Positions 46,101 through 56,900 of a DNA stretch of 64,000 nucleotides are shown one piece after another. Under the pieces are notes generated by a model. That model was not told the origin of the DNA and did no database searches. It saw nothing but the letters and a program-made list of their open reading frames with translations. The position numbers and the translations under genes were made by a program. How positions within the stretch are numbered: the stretch's first letter is position 1; every line of letters starts with the position of its first letter. The DNA lies in the NCBI GenBank assembly GCA_023634235.1, contig JAMKCF010000012.1, forward strand, positions 2,339,001-2,403,000. Direction: 5' to 3'. The DNA comes from Pisaster brevispinus (lineage: Eukaryota; Echinodermata; Asteroidea; Forcipulatida; Asteriidae).

Positions 46101-47638
46101 ATTAAACATCTTGTCAAGGAGAAAAAGCCGAACAAACCACAGATTTGTTCAAATTCAGTGAGTGACAAGTCAGTTGTTGTGAGATTCTGTGTTTACTCTC
46201 CGCATCATTCACAGCTCGCGTCATCGGTCGATAACCGCATGCTGAAACTCACAGCCCAAGATGACGAGATATACAAAAGATTTCGAGAGTGCTTCCCTGA
46301 CCTGAAGATTGACGTCCTAGATGCTGAAGATTTGAAATCAGCACCGGCCAAAGTGGTAAGTCAGATGGCCCGACTACTACCGAGCAGTCTAGCACAATGG
46401 ACTTAAGTTCTGGTTGTTGTCAAGAGTGTGGTTTGGGGTTAGGGCACTCGTGTTCTTGAGCAAGACGTTTCACTGTAGGTGCTTTGTCCTTTGGATTGTG
46501 ACGTTAAGCCGTAGGCCCCGTATTTTGTGTAAAACACACACACACACAAATGTTAACTTTTTGCTGAGAGAAGGGGGTTTGCCCCAGTGTTTCTGGCATG
46601 TTTGGCTGTAGATTGCGCCAAATCACCTTGTAAGTCGTGACAAGGTGCTGCATAAATTGGTCTCAGAGTTCCAACGTAGATCTGCGTATGTACCTACTGA
46701 ATAATAATTGAGATTAAGTGCTGTATAAGAACAAGTATTATTAAGTTTAAGTAGGCTGTAGTGTCCACAAATAGCTGCAACACAAGAATATTTCTTACCA
46801 AAAAAAAAAAAAAAAAAAGCCATGAGAACTATTTTGTTTTGTTTTGTTTAGAATTCATAAAGACATTTTTCCCCGACAAATTCTTTCTAATGAAATCATT
46901 GATAGAAATGGAGACCATTCTGTAATGAATTTGATGGCCTCGTCGAGGATTTCAACTACGGGACGCTGTTACGATTGGACTGCACTGAAGGCTACTCAGA
47001 AAAGAACTCCATCTTTGGTGAGGTTTGAGTCCAGTTGTTAACATTTTCTTTTGGGGTTTTTATATAACTAAAATAAAAAAGGAGTATTTTTTTTTTTATA
47101 TTTGAGGAATTTTCCAAATCAATTTGGGAGTCATCTGTTTTGAGAGATTCAAATTATTTTTTTTTACATTTGAAACGTTTTCATAAGGCACTGCCTTTGA
47201 AACTATACATGAATTGGCCACCCACCGACAGAGCTGCCAACTCCTCGATTCTGCAAAAAGCTCCCTGAAAATTAATCAATCTGTCCATGTTCTGATGAAC
47301 AAATTGTAATTTTTCCCTGATTATGGAAACTTGTTCCCTAGTGTGTTGAATGTAATGTTAAATATTTCCCTGGATGTTGTACAAAATCTCCCCGATTGCA
47401 AGATGCAAATGTTGGAAGCTCTGCACTTGTTGAAATACCATTTTCATATTACTCCATGTCCAGACAAAATCAAGTCTTTGCTGAGTGTACAATTCGCTAA
47501 TTGAAGTCTAAGGTGTTTTTTCTTTCTTCTGCACTAGCGACGAGAATTCAGTTCTTTGCCATCGAAATCACCAGGAATCGCGAAGGCCTGAACTTGGGAC
47601 TCTGGAAGAAGCAAGAAAAAGAGGGGTCGTCAAGTTGA
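43122..47638 (+). CDS. PBDC1: PBDC1 (polysaccharide biosynthesis domain-containing 1) homologue, 6 exons, 167 aa
   Basis: Conserved small eukaryotic protein (yeast to human) of unclear biochemical role; despite the domain name there is no good evidence that it makes polysaccharide. Exons: 43122-43145, 44341-44406, 45356-45415, 46215-46355, 46906-47017, 47538-47638; every junction is GT-AG and in phase. Recognised blocks: LTTPAEKYTND, LGWAVKAYHHAETYFN, LKLTAQDDEIYKRFRECFP, LKIDVLDAEDLKS, KWRPFCNEFDGLVEDFNYG, TLLRLDCTEGYSEKNSIF, RIQFFAIEITRNREG, each matching human PBDC1 in order. It ends QEKEGSSS, without the long acidic repeats of the mammalian tail. Start: exon 1 gives MEGDLQSL and splices in phase; an internal Met in exon 2 is an alternative. 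Intron 1 contains a LINE remnant. It shares a promoter region with BTRC. Confidence 0.94.
43146..44340. other. PBDC1 intron 1
   Basis: AT-rich; contains the LINE remnant described separately (43900-44200). No other feature recognised. Confidence 0.6.
43900..44200 (+). mobile_element. Decayed LINE (non-LTR) reverse-transcriptase fragment
   Basis: The stretch SSWQAVTSGVPRGSVL (about 44010-44060) followed by NVNDIP is the fingerprint of reverse-transcriptase motif 4-5 leader in non-LTR elements; downstream, in another frame, LFFADELKLFRM (about 44135-44170) is a degenerate copy of the catalytic F-A-D-D box with the second Asp replaced by Glu. Frame change and stops show it is dead. Confidence 0.7.
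44341..44406 (+). CDS. PBDC1: PBDC1 exon 2
   Basis: GVAGMGAAARALTTPAEKYT then ND; acceptor ttggcag, donor gtaagt. Aligns with human VAHALSLPAESYGND. Confidence 0.9.
44407..45355. other. PBDC1 intron 2
   Basis: Contains an 80-codon open frame at 44441-44677 with no recognised similarity, and a family F fragment at 45165-45250 (CTGGTCTGATGCC, CAGGCCTGTGGTCCAGTG). No gene claimed. Confidence 0.5.
45356..45415 (+). CDS. PBDC1: PBDC1 exon 3
   Basis: Twenty codons, QNLELGWAVKAYHHAETYFN, aligning with human IEMAWAMRAMQHAEVYYK; acceptor aacag, donor gtgagt. Confidence 0.95.
45416..46214. other. PBDC1 intron 3
   Basis: Nothing recognised. The open frame running into exon 4 from 46059 is simple intron read-through. 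Confidence 0.5.
46215..46355 (+). CDS. PBDC1: PBDC1 exon 4
   Basis: Forty-seven codons from LASSVDNRMLKLTAQDDEIY to KSAPAKV. Aligns with human ISSVDPQFLKLTKVDDQIY through IDVLDPEELKSESAK. Confidence 0.96.
46356..46905 (+). repeat. PBDC1 intron 4 with SINE S1 copy
   Basis: About 46395-46670 carries the S1 body: TTCTTGAGCAAGACGTTTCA, GACGTTAAGCCGTAGGCCCC, GAGAGAAGGGGGTTTGCCCC and CACCTTGTAAGTCGTGACAA, plus a CA microsatellite. Followed by poly-A at 46801-46818. Confidence 0.75.
46906..47017 (+). CDS. PBDC1: PBDC1 exon 5
   Basis: KWRPFCNEFDGLVEDFNYGT then LLRLDCTEGYSEKNSIF; the most conserved part of the protein. Acceptor gatag, donor gtgagg, one base carried over. Confidence 0.96.
47018..47537. 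mobile_element. PBDC1 intron 5 with MITE family I copy
   Basis: 47231-47424 begins CAGAGCTGCCAACTCC and ends GCAAATGTTGGAAGCTCTG; compare 16929-17111. Inverted ends and non-coding interior. Confidence 0.65.
47538..47638 (+). CDS. PBDC1: PBDC1 exon 6 and stop
   Basis: Completes an Ala codon, then TRIQFFAIEITRNREGLNLG, LWKKQEKEGSSS, TGA at 47636. Human has RIQFFAIEIARNREG followed by a much longer acidic tail. Confidence 0.95.
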
Positions 47639-47814
47639 TGTGCGCTACTGAGAACTTCAGAGTACAGCAGTCCAGAGAAAATCGTTTTCACCCAGAGCCA
47701 CATGTTAAAAATGACAAATTATTGATTAATACAGGAATGGGCGTATAACTCAATACTTGCATTGTTACGAAGTGCCTCATATCCCTAAAGGTGCATGTAA
47801 TACATTGCAACAGA

Positions 47815-48143
47815 AAAGCATACATCGGTGTAGGGTAAAACCAAAATTAATATTCTTTATCCCCGATGCAAAATTAACGTCTATTAAATCGTTGCGGAAC
47901 CCGCTGCTAACATATAGGATTCGAACTGCCTCTAGCTACCGGGCAATCTCGGTGGTCTAGTTGGTAAGACACTGCTCTAGAATTGCAAACGTCGTGGGTT
48001 CGAATCCCACCCGAGTAATATGCTGGTGATTTTTTTTCACAGAACTCGGGAAAGTACTGAGTATACAGTGCTAACACACATCGGTGTAGAATAAAACCAA
48101 AATTAATATTCTTTATCCCCGATGCAAAATTAATATTTATTAA
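47815..48143 (+). repeat. tRNA-derived SINE family S2 with duplicated tail
   Basis: Head with A-box-like TGGTCTAGTTGGTAAGAC and B-box GGGTTCGAATCCC (47948-48016), then TTTTTTTCACAGAACTCGGG and ACACATCGGTGTAG. The tail block (CATCGGTGTAG ... CCCCGATGCAAAATTAA) occurs twice, at 47822-47880 and 48080-48135, bracketing the head. Confidence 0.7.
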
Positions 48144-48735
48144 AGAAAAGCATAGATGTTGGTCAATTTTTTTTACGGTTTCACGAAGAGCAGATATGTC
48201 AGTGGGTGCGTGATCATGTGACATGCACGTCCCTTTCTAATGTACAAACACGTTATATACAGATGGGCATAGAAGTAGGTCATCTCACTTTTGAGCTTTC
48301 ATGAAGCGACAGGTATCTTTGACTAATTATTAATGGCAATTAGCCAATATTTTCAAAGAAATTTCTATTTGTCAAGGGAGAGGTTGAACTTATACAGAAT
48401 CATATGAGAGGTCTTAAACTACAAACAGTGGCTGTGGTGTTGCAGATTTGCAGTTTAAAGCTAAGCACAGTGTAAAATGTAACCCTCAATCATGCCTTTT
48501 GATATCATGTGGCCCCTCGTGCAAACGGTGATGTTATTTGGTTCCATTGGTTGCATTATTTAAACCAAATGAATGGAATTCATTTAAGTCCGATTGCAGG
48601 TTTTGTTCAATATTGATGGACTTCGAAGCTAAGTAAACTGCTTGTAGGCCATGTATTCTGATCACATTCAAGCTTCACCAAGTGGGTAGTTGATCAACCA
48701 AATACCGATACAATGTGAATGTAATGTATACTACA

Positions 48736-48882
48736 GCAGGCCTGGAATTACACTGAGGCCATGGCCTGTGTTGCCACTGGTCGTGCTGCCCCTTCAAAAG
48801 TTTTCATAGATTTTCCAATGGAAGTGCCCTTTGCAAAATGAATATGGCCTTGCCCTCTCAAAGATGAAATTCCAGGCCTGCA
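48736..48882. mobile_element. MITE family B, best-preserved copy
   Basis: GCAGGCCTGGAATTACACTG at the left and GATGAAATTCCAGGCCTGC at the right give near-perfect terminal inverted repeats of about 13 bp (CAGGCCTGGAATT). 147 bp long. Confidence 0.8.
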
Positions 48883-50528
48883 ACATACCTTGATCATGTG
48901 GCTGTCTTCTTGGTTTCAAATCAACTTGGGCTAGATTTCACAAAGAGCCAAGATTGATCTTAAGATGTGTATTAATCTTATTAATTGCTATAAAAGCAAA
49001 GTGTGATGTCCCAATACAAAACACGATGGCATTATTAACATCTCATCTTAAGATTAATTTTTTAATTAGTGTTTTGATAAAATCAAGCAGTGGATTGATT
49101 TCACAAGCGAGCCCAGGGTTCATTTCACAAAGAGTGAAAATAAATCTTAAGCAAAGAGTGACGCAACGAAATAACTATGGAAATATTGACAACACTCATC
49201 TTAAGAAGCACTCGGTGTTTGCAAAATCCAGCCCTGGTGAAACTACATCAAGGCTGGAAGGAAAGTAGTCTGGTCAGAGACCGATTTCCCATTTATAGCA
49301 TAGAGAAATGCTACACAAAATGGACGAGTTGCTACTCAAAAAACATCAATGTGCACAAAAAATGTCCAGTCAAGATATTTTGCTATGCAAAATTGTCGGA
49401 CAAAATCGTTCCCTGCTGGTACCTTGATGTGAAATAAGACTGCAACTGTAATTGTCAGTAGGTTTACAAGAAAACCTGAAAGTTTGACATTTTCACAAAA
49501 TGAACAGAACCTAACCATGTGAATAATTTTTGTTTAGTTAAAAAATACAAAAACAGCTTCAACTTTTTAATCTTTCATTCATAACAGACCCATAAAGAAA
49601 GTTGTGTTTTGGTTTACTCATTGCTGATGGAGTTCATTTATTTTGAAACATCATACTTTTGAGTGTTCAAAAGTGTTGTAGTTACTGAAACTAAGCCTTT
49701 TATAATATGTGCATAAATAACCAGTTTTTTGCTTTTTGTTTTACTTTTTATTTTTTATAATTATGCTGACAAAATGTGTTATTTATAACAGACAAATATG
49801 TAAATATCAAGTTAAACAAAGTATAATACAGTAGATAATAATAAATATTCATTATTATTATTATAATATAATCTGAAGGTTTGACTCTATTTTTCCCTGG
49901 AGTCCTTCAAAGTTGTTCAGAGGATGTGGATAGTTCTGAAGTATTGAGGCATGACCTGCGTTATGCTTGCGCTGCAGCCGAAACCTTTGGCATGAAGTCG
50001 AACATTGATACCCGGGTCACTCTACCTGAGTATTGCTAAATATATTCTTTTAAGCAAAAATGAGCAGGATACCAGTAATGCTACACATGCATTGTATTTA
50101 GATGGTAACCTTTTTCTAGTAAGCATTATTTTTGTTGTGCTTAGCTAGTTTTTGTACTTGAGCAGCTCTATCAAATTGGCCCCGGTTAGAACAGTTTACA
50201 AATCAACTTTGTACATTTTTAGTTTGGAATAATCAGCAAAAGGAAAGTATAGAAGTGAATCAAAAATAAAGTTTTTGTCCGAAAAGGTGATCAGATTCCA
50301 GCGTACCAATGGCAGATTATCGGCCGTGGCACACGGCTGCGGTTCTGCGAAGCATGGCGAAATACCTACTCATACTGTCTTAAACGACAACATCAAATCC
50401 CAGTGCTTCTTATGATAACAGTTATTGTCTTCCATTTGTCAAGTCGGGGTTTCATTGTGGCAATGATATTTTCAAAGGAAAACCCAAGAAGCTCTGAAAA
50501 TTATTATCCCGGGTGGGATCGGAAATTT

Positions 50529-50534
50529 TTTATT
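50529..50534 (-). terminator. RPP30: Candidate RPP30 polyadenylation signal AATAAA
   Basis: AATAAA on the minus strand 178 nt past the RPP30 stop codon, a typical 3' UTR distance. Position only; the cleavage site was not verified. Confidence 0.45.
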
Positions 50535-50711
50535 AGAATATCGACGTGAAGTGGTTGATACGATATAAATTTTGCTATACTTGCCATCTCATTTATCAGT
50601 ATTTGTGAGAGTACATAGAAACTTCTTGTGCATCTACAGTTTTTCCCCATAGTTAGGCGCTTACAGCGTTTGTGTGTTCTACAGGAAATCTGGTAGTTAG
50701 GCAGATATGGG

Positions 50712-50956
50712 TTAAGCGGAAATCCCTTTCGTTTTCTTTACGTTGTATTTGACACCTGGTGGACTATCAGATTTCCGCCTCTTTTTCATCTGACTGCCGG
50801 ATTTCGGAGTCTCCTCTTGGCAATCGTCTTCGATGAGTGCTTCCTCAATGATCCCGCTTGCTTCCTGGCCGGCTCTCACCTTCCACCGATCTTGCGATGT
50901 CAGTTCGTTTACATGCTGAAGTGACATCACAGATTTGATTGTGTTTCGTCTCGTAG
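50712..50956 (-). CDS. RPP30: RPP30 exon 9, extended C-terminus
   Basis: TRRNTIKSVMSLQHV aligns to the human TRKTAFGIISTV; the following 65 residues are charged (IIEEALIEDDCQEE, QMKKRRKSDSPPG, NVKKTKGISA) and longer than the human tail. TAA at 50714-50712. Confidence 0.92.
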
Positions 50957-53900
50957 CTGGAACGGGACAATCAGATGAAACAAAATGTCAGGTCACAGGT
51001 CAATTTTTCTTTGCTCAACCAAAATTTATTTGAAATTAAGACTTATTGGAAACTTATAACCGAGGCACCAAGGCCAAGATTAGGGCAACAGATCAAAGGA
51101 CATGAAAATTAGCCCATGAGATGTGCTAATTGCATTCATGCACGCGTACAGACACTATTGGTTGGCAAATGTCATAGAGCTGTGCACTAGGCAGACACAC
51201 AAACGCCACCATCAGCCCCTTACAAAAAGGTGTAATGTTCCCTCATTTGCGCACCAGTAGCGTTTAGTGCGCAGCAGGGTCTATTCGGTATTCCATCTTT
51301 AATCAATCTCAAAAACAAATTTTCTTCTTCAAATTCACATTAAAAACAATATTTTAGCTAAGTTAAGTCTTGCCAATTTCGATAGCTGTTAACAATATAC
51401 TTGAGGGTTGAAATGGTAATTTCACCACAAACAAGTCAACTTGGGGGGGGGGGAAGACCTCTATAAGAGCTGCTAGATTACAAAATTATGATTTGAGCCC
51501 ACTCTAGATGTAGAACAGGTTTTCAACAGCAAGATTGTTTTGGTTACGATGAGCTGGTAATATCTTGATACTACAGTTGGGTTCAATTTGTTCTGTACAC
51601 ACCTGCATGGTATAAGACGGCTCTGCAGTTTGACGACACGGCATTCTTGGCTTGTTGCTCGGTTAAACCAAATAATAACCCTCTGTGATTGGCATTAAGG
51701 AATATTAACTATTTGCATGTGTAGTGCATGTAAACATAAATGAACTTGTGGTAACCTCCCTCAACTCTGCCCAACATCCAAAACCAACTTGACCTTGCAG
51801 TTGTTTGCCAATTTAAATATAATCTTTACCTCTAATTAAAGGTCAAAGGCTCTATTAAAGGTCAAATTCAGTTTTGTGATCCACTCATTTTCCAAAAGAG
51901 TCCTATTTTTTTGCTTGTCTATCTCACAATAATATGGAGCAAATTGCCGCTGTGTTTGATGCCCTTCAAGTGCAATTTTTGTACAAAAAAGAAAAACAAA
52001 TTTGATGACGCCACATTTCAAATGTATTATCTGTAATTTTTTTGTGCAGAGAAATTTCAGTTCCTTCCTGAATTTTGATGATATTATGCAATAAAAACAG
52101 CAGCGATTTTGACCTTTTGACTGGTGCAAAAATTCCTCTTGGGAATGCACAAACCAAATGCATTTGTTGTTGATGTTCAATGATGTCATGTTTCAAACTT
52201 CGCTCTGAAAGAGTACCAAATAAAATGCCATTTCACCGTTTCAACCTAAGGTTAGCGACTTGTAATTTTTTCCCCACTTTTATTAGGTCTCTATAATATG
52301 TTACAAAATGAGTGCAACGCAAAACTGTAGTTGACCTTTGGGCCCCCTCTATAAAGCATTTTCATTTGAACAATCCAAAATAAGGTCAGGAAAATGGAGG
52401 GGGAAAACAAATGAAACAGGAGTTCAAAGGATACAGGTTGGTGACATCATACGGTCCCCTGACCTCAACAGGCTGAAAAAGAAACAAAAAGTGCGATCAA
52501 TGGGAGACATTGAGAGTTGTTACTTGGCACTGGATGATGTCCCATTCAGCACAAATTTTCACAACCCTACGCCCGGCCATGGAACACTATTTATGTCTTA
52601 CTGCCCTTATATAATAACAATATAAACAACAACAATAACAATATTAATACTGGGTTCTTACAAAGTGTTTAACACACCCATAGAGGTGTATCAAAGCACG
52701 TATTATTTGTTTTTCCAACAGGATAAGCAGAGCTTCGTTTTTAATAATGAGACCTATTTATGTAGCACCTTCTAATTTATGTCGGCGTATTCAGCAGCCA
52801 CTGGCAGAAACACTGGGGCAAGCCCCTTCTCCTCCGGGTAAGTGTCACTGGGTTCTTTTACGTGCATTACACAACACACGGGGCCAACGGCTTTACGTCC
52901 CATCCGAAGGACGAAGCAATAATGGTGAAGTGTCTTGCTTAAGGACACAAGTGTCAAGACAAGGACTCGAACCCACACTCTGCTGATCAGAAACACCAGA
53001 GCTTTGAGTCAAGTGACCCTGACCGATCGGCCATAACACGCCACGAGATCAGTGTGGTTTTTTTTTCTTCAAATGCCCAAACCAGGATTGTGTTACTGAT
53101 ACTTACCCTAAGAGCTTTGCTTGTAATGATGATGTTCTTGCCTCGACACAAACTGACCAGCGTCATGGCATTGGTCAGGACATTCTTCCTCAATGTGGCA
53201 TCTCTGATGGCCGGAGCGTAGGGAATCTCAAAATATATGCCTCTCTCTACCGCCTTTCGAATAAAATAAAAAATAATAAAAACAGTGAGTGGCAATACCC
53301 AGTGAATGGTATGTTTAAACAGAATATGTGTGTAAAAACATATTGCATGAACTGACGCAGAAATTAACACTTTGCGATAACATAGAGATATAAACATATC
53401 CTAATTCTCATTAAGACTTATCTCATGTCTCCCGTAGTTTACAGCATGCTTTCTTACATTCACACTGTTAACATATTCACAAAAGCACAACAAAATTTTT
53501 ACAAGTGCATGTCCTAGTTGACTTTAACTACTTTAACCTCAGGTTATATTTTGGACTGATCAGTTGTTAACTCACAGCGTTCATGGCGATCCTCTTGAAG
53601 TAATAGGGCATCTTCTCAGTCATGTCAGGGCAAATGATGTCTACCTCCAGCTTGGTGCACGCCATGTGGAACATCTTCTCAGTGGTCGGCTGGACGGCTA
53701 GAAGATCGTACGATTGGATATTATCCTGTCTCTGCAGAAATGGTCAAAAATATTTACAACTATTAGCCATTTGCTTCGGGATTAAAAATCACAATTTTCA
53801 GTCGAAAAAGCAACATTTTTTTCTTAGCCATTAACAATTTGTTTCATGTTGTCATCAATTTGCTTTCGCACAGAAATTTGAATGCCAGTTTATAAGACTG

Positions 53901-56900
53901 CAGCTGTGTGTTGCATGAGAGTTTTGTGCATTATTGTGTCCTGTGAAGTGAACTGGTTAACATCTTTATAAGTTAAGTGCAATTAAAATGCACCATACAG
54001 TATAGAGTGTTTGAAAAACGGTTGACAAACAAAATTCTACAAATTGAACAAACAAAGTTGTGAAGTAAAAAGGGCCCAGTTTCATGAAACTGCTCACCAT
54101 GACCAAAGAATCGGCGCTTACAAAAGAAGGGAATTACGCACTTACATCAAGCCTATTTCACAAGTTAGCAGGAAATGTTTGCTTGTGCCCATGCTGATTC
54201 CCTGGTACTAGGCATTCTTCGCTGACACAGCTAGCGCAAAAATTCAGCGCTTGACCTGTAAGCAAAGAATGGGGATTGCAAGCGCATAATTCAGCGGTAA
54301 GCAGAGCCATGAAATTTGGCCTTGATCATCCTGCCACACTTTTGAATAGGCAAGTCTTTAGGTGATGTTTGTGGGCAGACACCGACCCCACTTCCTCGAT
54401 GTGGACAGGCCACTTTGTCCACAACCAGACGTGCAAAAAGAATATGCCATCGTTTTAACTGACATAATCATTGTATCTGGATGCATGAAGAGCAAAATTA
54501 TTTACTTCTGCTCTACACCGATGTATTATCGCTGTATACTCAATTCTTTCTGGGTCTTGTGAAAAAAAACCCCCAAAACTCACATGCACCAGGGATTGGT
54601 GTCAAACCACCCTCTGCATTCTGGTGCCCTTGTTTATGTGTATTTCTGTGTTAAATGGAACGAAGCAATCCTGAAAACGGCTGGGATGGTGTACTGGCTA
54701 TCTTTCCTCGCCTTCAACCTCTAGGACCTCTGTTCGAATCCCACCGGGGGCACTATGTGGATTGGGTTTTCAGTCCACCTACTTAATTGCATTCGTTTTC
54801 CCTGGAATAATTCTCTGGGGTTTTCCTCCAAAACCTAAAATGGAAACTTCCTTCTTCGTGGGGGTCTTGTTGGCTAGTATAGTGATTAAGCTAGCTTTTC
54901 TGAGAGTCCTTGGCTTCACAACCAGACTTCGTAAGTGAAATGAAAACACCCCATCTGAGTCCCATTAAGAGTTCCAAATATCAGTGACTTACCAATTTGT
55001 GTGTTTCGGAACCTTCGGATAGTACCATATTAACGCGGGTTAGCTGCCTGAACCCTTTAGACCGTACCTATTAGAAAGAAAAGAAAAATGACACTTGTGT
55101 CCTTAAGCAAGACACTTAACCATGATTGCTTCGTAAAGTTGGGAAGGTAGTGCTTTCTGCTCTACCAGCCAGGCTTCTGATGGATGATACCCAAGCCTAC
55201 ATCCGTATGGACTGTAAAGGGGGTAACCCTGTTTCAGCCCCAGGAGTAGGTGGCAACGGCCCCTGGAAAAAATAGTTGATTGTAGCCCACACCTTGAAGT
55301 GGCCTTCGGGCCTTGTGTGTCTGGCGACTTGCATAAAAATAAAAAAAATAATAAAAAAAGGAAGAAGACATAAACCACCACTAGATACTGGGCCTCAAAT
55401 GCACAGCTCTGCATGATTAGCTCCGCATTATTACCACTGCATTTTGTACCCATTCTCAGCCCACACAGGTTTAGCAGTAAAAGTCTGCCTTTGCAGTGTA
55501 GATAGTCACAACTTGACGCCACACTGTGAAAAGTCGGCCATCTTTATGGGCAAATGCATCATTTTTTTACATACAACTATGCATTTTGCATTAATACCGC
55601 GTGCAGCATACAGGAATTTTCATTGGTCGGGGGGAACTACTCTGCTGCGAAGAAAAGTTAGAACACTTGAGGCAATGTTGGCCGTAATGATGGCGTCTAT
55701 CGGGAACGCTATCAAATTGAGCCCTAAACTCTTAAAACGTAATTAAATTGCCACGATTAATTTAGAGTGTTGTTCAATGTATCATACACATAATCTGTGG
55801 TGTGTGTGTAGCCAGCGGGGGACAGACAGAAGCCCCCCCCCTCCCACTCAGAACCCTTGCCCCCTCCAAAATGAGATTGAGATGATCTATGCACAAATGA
55901 ATGGTTACAAATGAAATAGGTCTCCCCCCCCCCCCACCCCCGGAAAAAGAAAATAAAAGAAGAAAACCCTTTTCCCCATGGAAATGTCTAGATAAGACAC
56001 TGCATACGTTATACCTTTACTGCATTGCACTGTGCCTGATAAATATTTTTCATCATTACAGGTGATGGAAAAAAACAACAAGACCTATCATACTTACGCC
56101 AACAACTGCTTTAGTGTCATTGTCCAGCGTCAACGAAGGTGGCGCAAAAGAGAACTTCTATTGAGAAAAAAAACAAAAAACAAAAAATATGAGTGTAGTG
56201 AAAATACAACTTGTGATTAATTTCCAGTAAACACACTTTATTATTCATCTCAATACATTATGTAACTAGAACAGCGAAGCTGCCATGGCGAGCTGCCGAC
56301 CGCCAGATAGAAGACCAATGACTAATTGCAATAAGGAGTTATGACCATTTAAGGTTTTCATTGTTTTAGCTCATTCAACTGGAACCAGTGAAAAACTCTG
56401 AGAGTTTTATCTTTTCATATGAATCTACATGTAAGAAGCAATATTTGATTCAAGTTTCAAGTCAGTACATCATTGCAACAAGGAGTTATGACCATTTAAG
56501 TTTTTTATTGTTTTAGCTCATTCATCTGGAACCAGTGATAAACTCTTTGAGCTTTATCTTTTCATATGAATCTACGTGTAAGAAGCAATATTTGATTCAA
56601 GTTTCAAGTCAGTACATCATTGCAACAAGGAGTTATGACCATTTAAGTTTTTTATTGTTTTAGCTCATTCAACTGGAACCAGTGATAAATTCTTTGAGCT
56701 TTATCTTTTCATATGAATCTACACGTAAGAAGCAATATTTGATTCAAGTTTCAAGTCAGTACATCATTGCAATAAGGAGTTATGACCATTTAAGTTTTTA
56801 ATTGTTTTAGCTCATTTAACCGGAACCGATTTTATGCTCAGCCTGTCTGTTGACAATTGTAAGTCAAAGTAACAACTTAACTTATTTCAAAACTTTAAAA

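Larger units (their letters stand above)
47639..50711. other. Spacer between PBDC1 and RPP30 (convergent genes)
   Basis: Both genes end here, so it holds two 3' UTRs. Repeats: SINE S2 with a duplicated tail (47815-48143), dispersed repeat A inverted (48165-48535), family B MITE (48736-48882), family G (48930-49085 and a second piece to about 49245), AT-rich stretch 49750-49880, and a family D-like pair of ends (50030-50185). No gene recognised. Confidence 0.6.

Noticed and set aside
47948..48016. Possible tRNA gene (good A and B boxes, GGGTTCGAATCCC)
   Set aside because: The cloverleaf is incomplete and the sequence runs into a tail repeated at other loci, so it is a tRNA-derived SINE head rather than a tRNA gene.
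56325..56830. Tandem array as a CRISPR
   Set aside because: Units are 147 bp and repeat end to end with no unique spacers, in a eukaryotic intron.
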